Made by a program: the position numbers and the translations under genes | Notes under the pieces: generated by a model | Database searches by the model: none | Told to the model about the DNA's origin: nothing | The model's input: only the letters and a program-made list of their open reading frames with translations | From: Heritagella_A intestinalis | GTDB lineage: Bacteria; Bacillota; Clostridia; Oscillospirales; Acutalibacteraceae | DNA length: 61,596 bases | Reading direction: 5' to 3' | NCBI GenBank assembly: GCA_904418995.1 | Contig: CAJFQF010000013.1 | Location: 1-61,596 of the forward strand | Shown: positions 23,647 through 31,649 of the stretch, piece by piece | Numbering within the stretch: position 1 is the stretch's first letter | How the letters are laid out: each line of letters starts with the position of its first letter

Positions 23647-25980
23647 GTGAAAAAAACGGACATAAACAAGTACAACACCAACACCGGTTCTATCCCTACA
23701 AAAAAAGAACGTTCCCGGGGCGCAGCGGCCGCTGCAAAGTCCATCTGGCGTTCTTTTGGGAAGTTTCTTTTGACCCTGTTTGTGGTGCTGGCTATTTCCG
23801 GTATGGTAGTTGGGGGCACTGTAGTCGCCTTTATCATCAACGAAGGGAACCAGACAGAAGCGCCCAGCCTGGATTTGCAGAAGCTGGATTACAGCAGCAT
23901 TATCTATGTACAGAACGAGGACGGGGAGTTTGAGGAATACCTTTCCCTGCACAGCTCCGAAAACCGGGTGTGGGTGAATTTCGCCGACATCCCCCAGGCC
24001 ATGAAGGATGCCATTGTGGCCATTGAGGACAAGCGCTTCCGGGAGCACAACGGCGTGGACTGGACCACCACCTTCGGCGCAGTGTTCAAGCTGTTCACCG
24101 GCCAGGACGGCGGCGGCGGTTCCACTATCACCCAGCAGCTGGTCAAGAACATCACCGGCAAAAACGAGGTGAGCCTACTGCGCAAGGTGCGGGAAATCTT
24201 TATGGCCCTGAAGCTGGAGGATGAATACTCCAAGGATGAGATCCTGGAGGCGTATCTGAATATCGTCAGCTTTGGCAGCGGCTGCAACGGCGTCCAGGCA
24301 GCGGCCCAGCTCTATTTCGGCAAGGACATCAGCCAGTGCGATATTGCCGAGTGCGCCGCCATTGCCGGCATTACCCAGAACCCCTCCCGGTATAACCCCC
24401 TGATTTACCCTGAAAACAACAAGGAGCGCCAGCAGGTAGTGCTGGGGGAAATGTATGACCAGGGGAAGATCACCGAGGACGAATACAACCAGGCCATGGA
24501 AAAATCCGAGCACATGGAGTTTGTGGGCTACAGCCAGGAAGCCGAAAGCGAGGAGGAAAACAGCTCCTCTGTGTGGAACTGGTATATTGAGGCCCTGTAT
24601 GACGACGTCATCGCCGACCTGCAGGAAGCCTATGACTTCGATGAAAACCGGGCCGAGGATATGCTCTATCACGGCGGGCTGGAGATCTACTGCGCTATGG
24701 ACCCGGAAATCCAGAAAATCGCCGAAGAGGAATACGCCAACGAGGACAACTACAGTACCGATGAGGACGTGCAGTCCGGCTTTGTGATGATGGACTACAG
24801 CGGCCGGATACTGGCTACTGTGGGCTCCCGGGGCGAGAAAACCGGCAACCTGTGGTTCAGCTATGCCACCGACGCCAAGCGCCAGCCCGGTTCCACCATT
24901 AAGCCCATCGGCGTATACGGCACCGCTATGGACATGGGCATGATTAACTATTCCACCCTCCTCAAGGACGAATATTTTGAAAACTACTTTGGCCCCGGCG
25001 AGCCCGGCCCCAACAACGCCGGCCGGGAACCGGAAGGCACTATGACCGTAGCCAAGGCCATCGGCCAGTCCCAGAACACGGCGGCTGTACAGCTGACCAA
25101 TCTGGTAGGCCCCACCAATGTCTATAACTTCCTGACGGAAAAACTCCACTTCCAAAACCTGAACGCCCAGACCGACAGCACCGAGCTGGCGGCTATGGCC
25201 ATCGGCGGCCTCAACGGCGGCATGACCGTCCGGGAAATCACCACCGCTTATCAGATTTTTGGCAACGGCGGCCAGTATAACGAATCCTATACCTATTATT
25301 ATGTCAACGACCACGATGGCAACCGCATCCTGGACAACACCGACAACGTACCGGAGCAGGTCCTTTCCAGCGAGGACGCCACTGTCATGCACAAGCTCCT
25401 GGAAGAGCCGGTCTACGGCAAGTACGGCACCGGCTGGCGGGCTGCCATTTCCGGCTGGGAGGTCTACGGCAAGACCGGCACCACCGATGACGACCGGGAC
25501 GCCTGGTTTGTGGGCGGCACCCCCTATGCGGTGGCTGGCGTGTGGTCCGGCTACGATACCCCCTCCCACCTCTACTCTACCCGGGACCCCATCAGCCTGT
25601 GGAAGGCCATTATGACCCGGGTGCTGGAGGACAAGGACCCGGAGGAATACCAGTTTGAATACGACCCCACGGTGATCTCCGCCGAATACTGTGAGGAATC
25701 CGGCCTGTTAGCCGGGGAGAACTGCACCAAGACCTCCACTGGCTGGTATCAGAGCTCCCGGGTGCCGGGCATCTGCCACGAGGAACACAAGGCGGAGGCT
25801 TCCCCCAGCCCCAGCGCTTCCCCCTCTGCATCGCCCTCTGCTTCCCCCAGCACCAGCCCGGAGGCTTCTCCCACGCCTTCCCCCACCCCTTCGGATGACC
25901 CCTCTTCTGAGGAACCCAGCGTAGAGCCCTCCCCGGAACCCACTCCTCCTGAGAGTGAGGACAGCTTACCGGCGGCTTAA
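23647..25980 (+). CDS. Class A penicillin-binding protein (PBP1A type)
   Basis: A 777-residue bifunctional peptidoglycan synthase. A short cytosolic tail precedes one membrane helix (about 35-62). The GT51 glycosyltransferase (about 95-270) has EDKRFREHNGVDW, GGSTITQQLVKN and KVREIFMALKLE. The transpeptidase (about 350-690) has the active serine in GSTIKPIGVYG, the SxN motif in GQSQNTAA and the KTG box in YGKTGTTDD. The tail (about 715-777) is Ser/Pro/Glu-rich. GTG at 23647 was chosen because AAGGAG lies upstream and the mature N-terminus fits. It is adjacent to the bofC-like gene, so a sporulation role is possible but unproven. Confidence 0.93.
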   Translation: MKKTDINKYNTNTGSIPTKKERSRGAAAAAKSIWRSFGKFLLTLFVVLAISGMVVGGTVVAFIINEGNQTEAPSLDLQKLDYSSIIYVQNEDGEFEEYLSLHSSENRVWVNFADIPQAMKDAIVAIEDKRFREHNGVDWTTTFGAVFKLFTGQDGGGGSTITQQLVKNITGKNEVSLLRKVREIFMALKLEDEYSKDEILEAYLNIVSFGSGCNGVQAAAQLYFGKDISQCDIAECAAIAGITQNPSRYNPLIYPENNKERQQVVLGEMYDQGKITEDEYNQAMEKSEHMEFVGYSQEAESEEENSSSVWNWYIEALYDDVIADLQEAYDFDENRAEDMLYHGGLEIYCAMDPEIQKIAEEEYANEDNYSTDEDVQSGFVMMDYSGRILATVGSRGEKTGNLWFSYATDAKRQPGSTIKPIGVYGTAMDMGMINYSTLLKDEYFENYFGPGEPGPNNAGREPEGTMTVAKAIGQSQNTAAVQLTNLVGPTNVYNFLTEKLHFQNLNAQTDSTELAAMAIGGLNGGMTVREITTAYQIFGNGGQYNESYTYYYVNDHDGNRILDNTDNVPEQVLSSEDATVMHKLLEEPVYGKYGTGWRAAISGWEVYGKTGTTDDDRDAWFVGGTPYAVAGVWSGYDTPSHLYSTRDPISLWKAIMTRVLEDKDPEEYQFEYDPTVISAEYCEESGLLAGENCTKTSTGWYQSSRVPGICHEEHKAEASPSPSASPSASPSASPSTSPEASPTPSPTPSDDPSSEEPSVEPSPEPTPPESEDSLPAA

Positions 25981-25992
25981 TCAAACGAATCA

Positions 25993-26031
25993 GCAGAGAA
26001 AGCCTTCCACGGCCTTCTCTGCTTTCTTTTT
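25993..26031 (+). terminator. Intrinsic terminator after the PBP gene
   Basis: GCAGAGAAAGCC (25993-26004) pairs, with one mismatch, with GGCCTTCTCTGC (26011-26022), followed by TTTCTTTTT. Confidence 0.8.
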
Positions 26032-26046
26032 AGGCGGGCTGGTCTC

Positions 26047-26093
26047 TTGACAAGGGGGCTATTTTGGAATAACATATGAACCGATATTCACAT
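26047..26093 (+). promoter_or_regulatory. Promoter and operator of the ArsR/SmtB-type gene
   Basis: -35 TTGACA (26047-26052), a 17-base spacer and -10 TAACAT (26070-26075). ATATGAA (26074-26080), six bases and TTCACAT (26087-26093) form an imperfect inverted repeat over the -10 and start, in the ATGAA-N-TTCAT style of SmtB/CadC/CzrA operators. Confidence 0.7.
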
Positions 26094-26109
26094 GAAAGGA
26101 GAGGTGCCC

Positions 26110-26463
26110 GTGGTAGAACCAGAGCGCTGCGAATTGACCAACGTCCATGAAGAAGTGGTGGAAAGGCTCCTGGCCGCCATGCCCTCCGATGAGACCCTCT
26201 ATGACCTGGCAGAGCTGTTCAAGGTCTTTGGGGACTCCACCCGAATCAAAATCCTCTACGCCCTCTTTGAAGCGGAGCTGTGTGTCTGCGATATGGCCCA
26301 GCTGCTGGGACTCACCCAGACGGCGGTATCCCATCAGCTGCGGGTGCTCAAAACCAGCAAGCTGGTGCGTTCCCGCCGGGAGGGGAAAAACATTTTCTAT
26401 TCCCTGGACGACGACCACGTGCGCAGTATTATCGGGCAGGGAATGGAGCATCTCAGCGAGTAA
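26110..26463 (+). CDS. ArsR/SmtB-family metal-sensing repressor
   Basis: A 117-residue winged-helix repressor: LAELFKVFGDSTRIKILYAL, the metal-site helix ELCVCDMAQLLG, recognition helix LTQTAVSHQLRVLKTSKLV, and wing RREGKNIFYSLDDDHV. ELCVCD is the alpha-3 thiolate site of CadC/SmtB-like sensors. The C-terminal DDDHVRSIIGQGMEH has the spaced Asp/His/His of an alpha-5 zinc site. The GTG at 26110 has AAAGGAGAGG upstream. The gene is alone, with its own promoter, operator and terminator. No pump or storage gene is adjacent on this strand, so its regulon must lie elsewhere or be only itself. Confidence 0.85.
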   Translation: MVEPERCELTNVHEEVVERLLAAMPSDETLYDLAELFKVFGDSTRIKILYALFEAELCVCDMAQLLGLTQTAVSHQLRVLKTSKLVRSRREGKNIFYSLDDDHVRSIIGQGMEHLSE

Positions 26464-26470
26464 AAAAGAG

Positions 26471-26496
26471 GCTTGCCTCCTTGGCAAGCGCTTTTT
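26471..26496 (+). terminator. Intrinsic terminator after the ArsR-type gene
   Basis: GCTTGCC (26471-26477) pairs with GGCAAGC (26483-26489), followed by GCTTTTT. Confidence 0.75.
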
Positions 26497-26501
26497 GAGC
26501 A

Positions 26502-26528
26502 GAAAATATACTAATTTAGTATATTTTC
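26502..26528. promoter_or_regulatory. 27-base palindrome with IscR/Rrf2-like core, upstream of sufC
   Basis: Perfect 11-base arms GAAAATATACT (26502-26512) and AGTATATTTTC (26518-26528) flank AATTT. The centre ACT-AATTT-AGT matches the ACTRWWWYAGT core of type 1 IscR sites. It stands 100 bases before the sufC-like start and between two transcription units. A weak terminator role is possible but the ArsR gene already has one. Confidence 0.6.
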
Positions 26529-26551
26529 TTTGAGAACCGGCACATTATATA

Positions 26552-26580
26552 TTTACGGGATCGCGAAACCGTGATACAAT
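26552..26580 (+). promoter_or_regulatory. Promoter of the sufC-sufB-like operon
   Basis: -35 TTTACG (26552-26557), a 17-base spacer and -10 TACAAT (26575-26580) with an extended TGA just before it. Confidence 0.6.
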
Positions 26581-26627
26581 AAAAACCGACAGGAAAAAAA
26601 CCGGTATAACGGGGAAAGGAAGCTAAT

Positions 26628-27353
26628 ATGCTGAAAATAGAACATCTCGCCTGGAGTATTCCCGGCGGAGAAGAAATTATAAAGGACATTGATTTTACCG
26701 CTTCGGAGGGGAAGCTCATTGTGGTGACCGGCCCCAACGGCGGCGGCAAGACCAGCCTGGCAAAGCTCATTGCCGGCATTGAGACCCCCTCCAACGGAAA
26801 GATTTTCTTCCAGGGGGAGGACATCACCGGCCTGGACGTGACCCAGCGTGCCCGCAACGGCATCGCCTATGCCTTCCAGCAGCCGGTGCGCTTTAAGGGC
26901 CTCACCGTCCGGGACCTGCTGGAATTGGCCGCTGGCGGCAAGCTCCCGGAAGAGGAGCTGTGCGGCCTGCTGGGCCAGGTGGGCCTGTGTGCCAACGAAT
27001 ATATTGACCGGGAGATGAACGCCTCCCTCTCCGGCGGCGAGAGCAAGCGCATTGAAATCGCCACGGTGCTGGCCCGGAAAGCCAAGCTCTCCATCTTCGA
27101 CGAGCCGGAGGCCGGCATTGATTTGTGGAGCTTCTCCCGGCTGGTGGAGACCTTCCAGACCCTGCGCCGCCAGGGCACCGGCACCCTCCTGGTGATTTCC
27201 CATCAGGAGCGCATCCTCTCCATTGCCGATGAAGTCATCGTCATTGCAGAGGGCCGGGTACGCATGGCAGGCCCCAGAGAAGAGGTCCTGCCCCAACTCA
27301 TGGCCGATGAGCGGACGGCCCGCTGTCCGCTGGGAAAGGAGGAAATGGCATGA
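26628..27353 (+). CDS. sufC: SufC-like Fe-S assembly ATPase
   Basis: A 241-residue cytosolic ABC-type ATPase of the SufC group. Walker A is GPNGGGKTS (about 36-44), the Q-loop lies in YAFQQPVRFKGLTVRDLL, the signature is LSGGESKRIEIA (about 137-148), Walker B is SIFDEPEAGIDLWSF (about 157-171) and the H-loop lies in VISHQER. ESKRIEIA and EPEAGIDLW are typical of SufC rather than of transporters. It overlaps the next gene by four bases (ATGA). With a single short SufB/D-like partner and no sufD, sufS or sufU nearby, this looks like the minimal two-protein SufBC-type system of anaerobes (described as SMS). Confidence 0.85.
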   Translation: MLKIEHLAWSIPGGEEIIKDIDFTASEGKLIVVTGPNGGGKTSLAKLIAGIETPSNGKIFFQGEDITGLDVTQRARNGIAYAFQQPVRFKGLTVRDLLELAAGGKLPEEELCGLLGQVGLCANEYIDREMNASLSGGESKRIEIATVLARKAKLSIFDEPEAGIDLWSFSRLVETFQTLRRQGTGTLLVISHQERILSIADEVIVIAEGRVRMAGPREEVLPQLMADERTARCPLGKEEMA

Positions 27354-28267
27354 ACAAGATTACAGAAGAGCTGCTTCGGGCAGTTGCGGATTTTAAGGGA
27401 AATTTTGAAGGCGCGTTTAACATCCGGGAGGACGGCGCCTGTGCTGGACGGCAGTCCACCAAGAATATCCAGATTACTTCCAAGAAGGACCTGCCCGGAT
27501 TGGACATTCACATTCAGCCCGGCACCAAGGGCGAAACCGTGTACATTCCCGCCTGTGTGACCCACAGCGATGTGGATGACCTGGTGTACAACGACTTTTA
27601 TGTGGGCGAAGGGGCCGACGTGCTCATTGTAGCAGGCTGCGGCGTCCACAGCGACGGCGAAGAAGAGGCCCGGCACAACGGTATCCACCGGTTCTTCCTG
27701 AAAAAGGGCGCCCATGTGGTGTATCAGGAAAAGCATCTGGGCACCGGCAACGGCAAGGGCCTGCGCCGGATTGACCCGGTGACGGACGTCTATTTGGAGG
27801 AGGATTCCTCTTTGGAAATGGACACCGTCCAGATTCGCGGCGTGGACCGCACCGTGCGCAAGACCACCGGCGTAGTGGGCCCCCGGGCCAAGCTGGTGGT
27901 GCGGGAGCGTCTGCTCACCGACGGCGAGGAGACTGCCCGCACGGACTTTGACGTGACCATGGAAGGCGAGGATTCCGGCGTGGATTTGATTTCCCGTTCC
28001 GTGGCCAAGGGCAACTCCCACCAGGAGTTCCTTTCCTGCATCAAGGGCAAGACCCGCTGCACCGGCCACTCCGAGTGCGACGCCATCCTGTCCGACAACG
28101 GCACGGTGGTGGCCCAGCCGGCTCTGGAAGCCGCCCACATTGACGCCAGCCTGATTCACGAAGCCGCTATCGGCAAGATTGCCGGCGAGCAGCTCCTGAA
28201 GCTCCGCACCCTGGGCCTGACGGAAGAAGAAGCCGAGGCCCGCATTGTCGAGGGCTTCCTGAAATAA
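27350..28267 (+). CDS. Short SufB/SufD-like scaffold protein
   Basis: A 305-residue protein of the SufB/SufD beta-helix family, much shorter than full SufB (about 470). It lacks the N-terminal helical region of SufB. The C-terminal part carries the family's conserved block IHEAAIGKIAGEQLLKLRTL and the region GHSECDAIL with a candidate ligand cysteine. HRFFLKKGAHVVYQEKHLG and CIKGKTRCTGHSECD are further conserved stretches. It is predicted to homodimerise and build Fe-S clusters with the co-translated SufC-like ATPase. It may equally be called SmsB; both names reflect the same family. Confidence 0.82.
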   Translation: MNKITEELLRAVADFKGNFEGAFNIREDGACAGRQSTKNIQITSKKDLPGLDIHIQPGTKGETVYIPACVTHSDVDDLVYNDFYVGEGADVLIVAGCGVHSDGEEEARHNGIHRFFLKKGAHVVYQEKHLGTGNGKGLRRIDPVTDVYLEEDSSLEMDTVQIRGVDRTVRKTTGVVGPRAKLVVRERLLTDGEETARTDFDVTMEGEDSGVDLISRSVAKGNSHQEFLSCIKGKTRCTGHSECDAILSDNGTVVAQPALEAAHIDASLIHEAAIGKIAGEQLLKLRTLGLTEEEAEARIVEGFLK

Positions 28268-28285
28268 GCATAACCGCCAACGCAG

Positions 28286-28324
28286 AAAAAGGGATGAAAG
28301 CAACTTGCGCTTTCATCCCTTTTT
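28286..28324. terminator. Strong bidirectional terminator after sufCB
   Basis: AAAAAGGGATGAAAGC (28286-28301) pairs with the GCTTTCATCCCTTTT that ends at 28323. T-runs on both strands suit termination of sufCB and of the convergent phosphatase gene. Confidence 0.85.
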
Positions 28325-28410
28325 CTTTCGCCCGTTTCATCTTTCATCGTCGCTGCCCTTGCCCATGTGGATATGGCCCTCCTCCCCATACGCCAGCAGC
28401 GTCTCTATTT

Positions 28411-28950
28411 TCACAGCCAGTACTCCTCCAGGCCGCAGTTGGGCAGCTCATAGTGGAAAAATTCCTCGTTGGTCACGTCCCGGAAATAGGTGTTCAGCAC
28501 CCGGCACACCCCGTTGTGGCACACCAGCAGCACCGTTTCCTCCGGATCCCCCTCCCGCAGCTCTTCCAGCAGGCTGTAAAGCCGGTGGGCCAGCTGCATC
28601 ATGGATTCCCCGCCGGGATACCGGAAGGCGAACTGCCGCTTATTGGCCAAAAATCCCGGGTCCTTCCGGTCCTTCCCCTCATAGACGCCGTATTCCTGCT
28701 CAATGAGCCGCTCATCAACGGAAAGGGGCGGCTCCCCAATCTGCCCGGCAATGAGTTGGGCGGTCTCCACGGCCCGCTTTAAAGGGGAAGCCACAATCCG
28801 GTCAATTTTCACGCCCTGCCGGCGCAGCTTTTCCCCCAGGGCCCGGGCCTGCTCCCTGCCCCTCTCTGTCAAATCCACGTCTGTGCGGCCGCAGACTTTA
28901 TTGGCCGCGTTCCAGGTGGTCTCCCCGTGACGGGTCACATACAGCTTCAT
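28411..28950 (-). CDS. Histidine phosphatase (phosphoglycerate mutase-like)
   Basis: A 179-residue cytosolic phosphatase. The phospho-accepting histidine is in YVTRHGETTWN (H9), followed by GRTDVDLTERG, EQEYGVYEGK and the second catalytic histidine in VLLVCHNGVCR. The length and the RHGETxWN motif fit the cobC/phoE-like branch. The substrate is not visible. The start at 28950 (MKLYVTRHGETT) matches the family N-terminus. It is downstream of rplL on the same strand but separated by a terminator. Confidence 0.85.
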   Translation of the reverse strand: MKLYVTRHGETTWNAANKVCGRTDVDLTERGREQARALGEKLRRQGVKIDRIVASPLKRAVETAQLIAGQIGEPPLSVDERLIEQEYGVYEGKDRKDPGFLANKRQFAFRYPGGESMMQLAHRLYSLLEELREGDPEETVLLVCHNGVCRVLNTYFRDVTNEEFFHYELPNCGLEEYWL

Positions 28951-28983
28951 GGTCTCGCCTGCTCCTTTCTCCCCGGAAACAGC

Positions 28984-29010
28984 AAAAAAGGCGCACCCAG
29001 CGGGTACGCC
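28984..29010 (-). terminator. Intrinsic terminator after rplL
   Basis: GGCGCACCC (28990-28998) pairs with GGGTACGCC (29002-29010), followed by six T on the minus strand. It marks the end of the ribosomal operon. Confidence 0.85.
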
Positions 29011-29037
29011 TTCTCTCCTATACATAGAGGGGTTAAA

Positions 29038-29412
29038 TTACTTAACCTCAACCTCAGCGCCAGCCTCGGTCAGCTTGGTCTTGATGGACTCAGCGTCTTC
29101 CTTGGAAACGCCTTCCTTCACGGTCTTGGGAGCCTCGTCAACAACAGCCTTGGCTTCCTTCAGGCCCAGGCCGGTGATCTCGCGGACAACCTTGATAACC
29201 TGGATCTTGTTGGCGCCAGCGGACTTCAGCACAACGTCGAACTCGGTCTTCTCTTCAGCAGCGGGAGCAGCAGCAGCGGGAGCAGCAGCAACAGCCACGG
29301 GAGCAGCAGCGGAAACGCCGAACTCCTCTTCCAGAGCCTTAACCAGCTCGGAGAGCTCCAGAACGGTGAGGGCCTTTACGTCTTCAATCAGCTTAACAAC
29401 TTTCTCGGACAT
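29038..29412 (-). CDS. rplL: Ribosomal protein L7/L12
   Basis: A 124-residue stalk protein that recruits translation GTPases. An N-terminal dimerisation helix pair (MSEKVVKLIEDVKALTVLEL) is followed by an Ala/Pro hinge (about 36-53) and the C-terminal factor-binding domain with KIQVIKVVREITGLGLKEAK. The length is normal. It is the last gene of the operon, after rplJ, and is followed by a terminator rather than rpoB. Confidence 0.97.
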   Translation of the reverse strand: MSEKVVKLIEDVKALTVLELSELVKALEEEFGVSAAAPVAVAAAPAAAAPAAEEKTEFDVVLKSAGANKIQVIKVVREITGLGLKEAKAVVDEAPKTVKEGVSKEDAESIKTKLTEAGAEVEVK

Positions 29413-29503
29413 GATTGTATACCTCCAAAATTTAATGTAAAATCAAAATAATAGGACTTTTGTAATCGGCGGCTGGTCCAAATGCCGCCTGCTTTACCGA
29501 AAA

Positions 29504-30040
29504 TCAGGCTTCTGCGCCCTGCTTCTCGGCGATAGCGTTCAGGGCCACAACCAGGCCCTTGAGGGTACCGTTGAGCACGGTGGCAAAACCAGTGATGGGA
29601 GCATTCAAGCCGCCCAGCACCTGAGCCAGCAGCACCTCTTTGGAGGGCAGCTTTGCCAGGTTCTTCACGCCTTCAGCGTCGATGACGTTGCCGTCTACGA
29701 AGCCGGCCTTGATCTCGAAGGTCTTGCTCTTCTCCGCATACTCGCAGAGGATCTTGGCAGCGCCAACATAATCCTCCTGGGAAATAGCAATAGCAGTGGT
29801 GCCTTCCAGCACGGAATCCAGGCCGTCGATGCCAGCCTCCTTGAGGGCACGGCTCAGCAGGGTGTTCTTCACAACCTTGTACTCGTCGCCGGATTCACGC
29901 AGGCTCTTACGCAGCTTGGTGTCGTCAGCCACGGTGATACCCTTATAGTTGACGATCACGCCGGTGCAAGCGCCCTTCAGCTTCTCGCTGAGCTCAGCAA
30001 CCTGCTGCTTCTTCTGCTCTAAAATCTTCTCGCTTGGCAT
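29504..30040 (-). CDS. rplJ: Ribosomal protein L10
   Basis: A 178-residue stalk base protein. The N-terminal domain has VTVADDTKLRKSLRESG-type sequence (GITVADDTKLRKSLRE here) and VVKNTLLSRAL, typical of rRNA binding. The C-terminal helix (about 135-178) holds the L7/L12 dimers. The start at 30040 (MPSEKILEQKKQQ) has GGAGGTGAATT upstream; extension further upstream would run into the leader. It is controlled by its own leader and promoter. Confidence 0.96.
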   Translation of the reverse strand: MPSEKILEQKKQQVAELSEKLKGACTGVIVNYKGITVADDTKLRKSLRESGDEYKVVKNTLLSRALKEAGIDGLDSVLEGTTAIAISQEDYVGAAKILCEYAEKSKTFEIKAGFVDGNVIDAEGVKNLAKLPSKEVLLAQVLGGLNAPITGFATVLNGTLKGLVVALNAIAEKQGAEA

Positions 30041-30104
30041 AATAAATTCACCTCCACGCATAGGAATCACGCTGTCCATTTGGGAAGGCTCCGGCCCGAA
30101 AGGC

Positions 30105-30255
30105 CGAAAAAAGCCCTCTCCGCACTACCGCAGAGAGGGCTGTATCATCACATCTGCCGCAGCCATATGGCTGCAAACCGTTTTGATAAGCGCTCCCTCG
30201 GCAGGTGGGGAAATCCCCGTTTATGCATACGCACCTGCTGTCTTTGGAAAACAGC
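30105..30255 (-). promoter_or_regulatory. L10 leader RNA with attenuator
   Basis: The 5' leader of rplJ fits the L10-leader class: an upstream structured binding region, then a terminator-like hairpin. The stem AGCCCTCTCCGC (30112-30123) pairs with GCAGAGAGGGCT (30130-30141), and a run of T follows on the minus strand. In known leaders, L10(L12)4 binds the first part and stabilises the terminator, giving feedback on rplJ-rplL. Confidence 0.75.
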
Positions 30256-30261
30256 TTTACT

Positions 30262-30290
30262 ATTATAGCATCCAAGATGCCTTTTGTCAA
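30262..30290 (-). promoter_or_regulatory. Consensus sigma-A promoter for rplJ-rplL
   Basis: On the minus strand: TTGACA (30285-30290), exactly 17 bases, TATAAT (30262-30267). This perfect match gives strong internal transcription of rplJ-rplL in addition to any read-through from rplA. Confidence 0.9.
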
Positions 30291-30332
30291 GGGAACGTTT
30301 TCAAAACTACGGCAAATTTCCGGCCTTCGCTA

Positions 30333-31022
30333 TTAGCCAACCTTGCTGGGGTTGATGCGCACGCCGGGGCCCATGGTGGAAGCAACCACGCAGGAGCGGA
30401 TATACTGGCCCTTGGAAGCGGCGGGCTTTGCCTTGACAATAGCGCCCAGCAGAGTGTCGAAGTTCTCCTGGAGCTTCTCCTTGCCAAAGGAAACCTTACC
30501 GATGGGGCAGTGAATGATGTTGGTCTTGTCGAGACGATACTCGATCTTACCGGCCTTAGCTTCCTGGATCGCCTTCGCGATATCCATGGTCACAGTGCCG
30601 GCCTTGGGGTTGGGCATCAGGCCGCGGGGACCGAGGATCTTACCGAGGCGGCCCACAACGCCCATCATGTTGGGAGTGGTGATGACCACGTCGAAATCCA
30701 TCCAGCCGCCCTGGATCTTCTGCACCATATCTTCAGCGCCCACGAACTCAGCGCCGGCAGCCTGAGCTGCGTCGGCCTGCTCGCCCTTGCAGATGGCCAG
30801 CACACGGACAGTCTTGCCGGTGCCGTTGGGCAGGACGATAGCGCCGCGAACCTGCTGGTCAGCGTGACGGCTGTCAACGCCCAGCTTTACGTGCACTTCC
30901 ACGGTCTCGTCAAACTTGGCGGTACCGGTCTTGATGCACAGGTCCAGAGCCTCGTCGGGATCATAAAATTTTGTACGGTCGACCAGCTTGAGGCCGTCGA
31001 CATATTTCTTACCATGTTTCAT
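30333..31022 (-). CDS. rplA: Ribosomal protein L1
   Basis: A 229-residue L1-stalk protein of normal length: MKHGKKYVDGLKLVDRTKFY at the start, IVLPNGTGKTVRVLAI, GVVGRLGKILGPRGLMPNPK (the family signature) and a closing STMGPGVRINPSKVG. It binds 23S rRNA and, in many bacteria, represses its own operon by binding the mRNA. It follows rplK by 63 bases. Confidence 0.97.
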   Translation of the reverse strand: MKHGKKYVDGLKLVDRTKFYDPDEALDLCIKTGTAKFDETVEVHVKLGVDSRHADQQVRGAIVLPNGTGKTVRVLAICKGEQADAAQAAGAEFVGAEDMVQKIQGGWMDFDVVITTPNMMGVVGRLGKILGPRGLMPNPKAGTVTMDIAKAIQEAKAGKIEYRLDKTNIIHCPIGKVSFGKEKLQENFDTLLGAIVKAKPAASKGQYIRSCVVASTMGPGVRINPSKVG

Positions 31023-31085
31023 AGGTTTGTCCTCCCTGTTGAGTGGTAAATATCGGATTTTTTATTGTTCCTCCCACCCGGGCAA

Positions 31086-31511
31086 TCAGTCGACGACTTC
31101 AACGCCCATGCTGCGGCAGGTACCGGCCACCATGCTCATGGCGGCTTCGATGTTCGCGGCATTCAGATCGGGCATCTTCTGTTCGGCGATCTTCTTGACC
31201 TGTTCACGGGTAATCTTCGCAACCTTCGTCTTGTTGGGGACACCGGAGCCGCTCTCAATGCCGCAAGCCTTCTTAATGAGGACAGCAGCGGGAGGGGTCT
31301 TGGTGACGAAAGTGAAGGAACGGTCCGCATAGACCGTGATCACAACGGGGATGATAAGACCCGCGTCGTTCTTGGTGCGCTCATTGAATTCCTTCGTGAA
31401 CGCCATGATGTTGACGCCGTGCTGGCCGAGAGCCGGTCCAACAGGGGGCGCCGGGGTTGCCTTGCCAGCAGGTATCTGCAGCTTGATAAAGCCCGTAACC
31501 TTTTGAGCCAT
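31086..31511 (-). CDS. rplK: Ribosomal protein L11
   Basis: A 141-residue protein of the GTPase-associated centre: GFIKLQIPAGKATPAPPVGP at the N-terminus, ALGQHGVNIMAFTKEFNE, and the rRNA-binding C-terminal domain ending in GTCRSMGVEVVD. The length is standard. It is the first gene after nusG, behind a 138-base spacer with conserved stem-loops. Confidence 0.97.
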   Translation of the reverse strand: MAQKVTGFIKLQIPAGKATPAPPVGPALGQHGVNIMAFTKEFNERTKNDAGLIIPVVITVYADRSFTFVTKTPPAAVLIKKACGIESGSGVPNKTKVAKITREQVKKIAEQKMPDLNAANIEAAMSMVAGTCRSMGVEVVD

Positions 31512-31532
31512 TTTATTGCACCTCCAAAATTC

Positions 31533-31575
31533 GTGGTAGATGGCGGGATACGCCCTTTGGACGTATTCCTCCCAC
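31533..31575 (-). promoter_or_regulatory. Structured leader before rplK
   Basis: On the minus strand GTGGGAGG (31568-31575) and TACCAC (31533-31538) flank a CGTCC/GGGCG-type hairpin; I recall this GTGGGAGG...TACCAC form before rplK in other Firmicutes. It is a candidate autoregulatory site for L1 or L11. Upstream in the 31512-31649 spacer are further hairpins: GGGGC/GCCCC, GCCGGATATCCGGC and AACGCGG/CCGCGTT. Confidence 0.45.
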
Positions 31576-31649
31576 AGGGGCTGTGCCCCTCATAACAAAT
31601 GCCGGATATCCGGCCTGTTACCTAACCTTACACAACGCGGAACGCCGCG

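Noticed and set aside
25749..25980. Pro/Ser repeats at the PBP C-terminus as a repeat element
   Set aside because: It is the disordered tail common in class A PBPs of Firmicutes, with codon-level drift rather than DNA repeats.
29030..29060. A GGTTAA/TTAACC palindrome at the end of rplL as a fourth iron box
   Set aside because: It lies in the last codons and stop of rplL, differs from GTTAG/CTAAC and has no promoter beside it.
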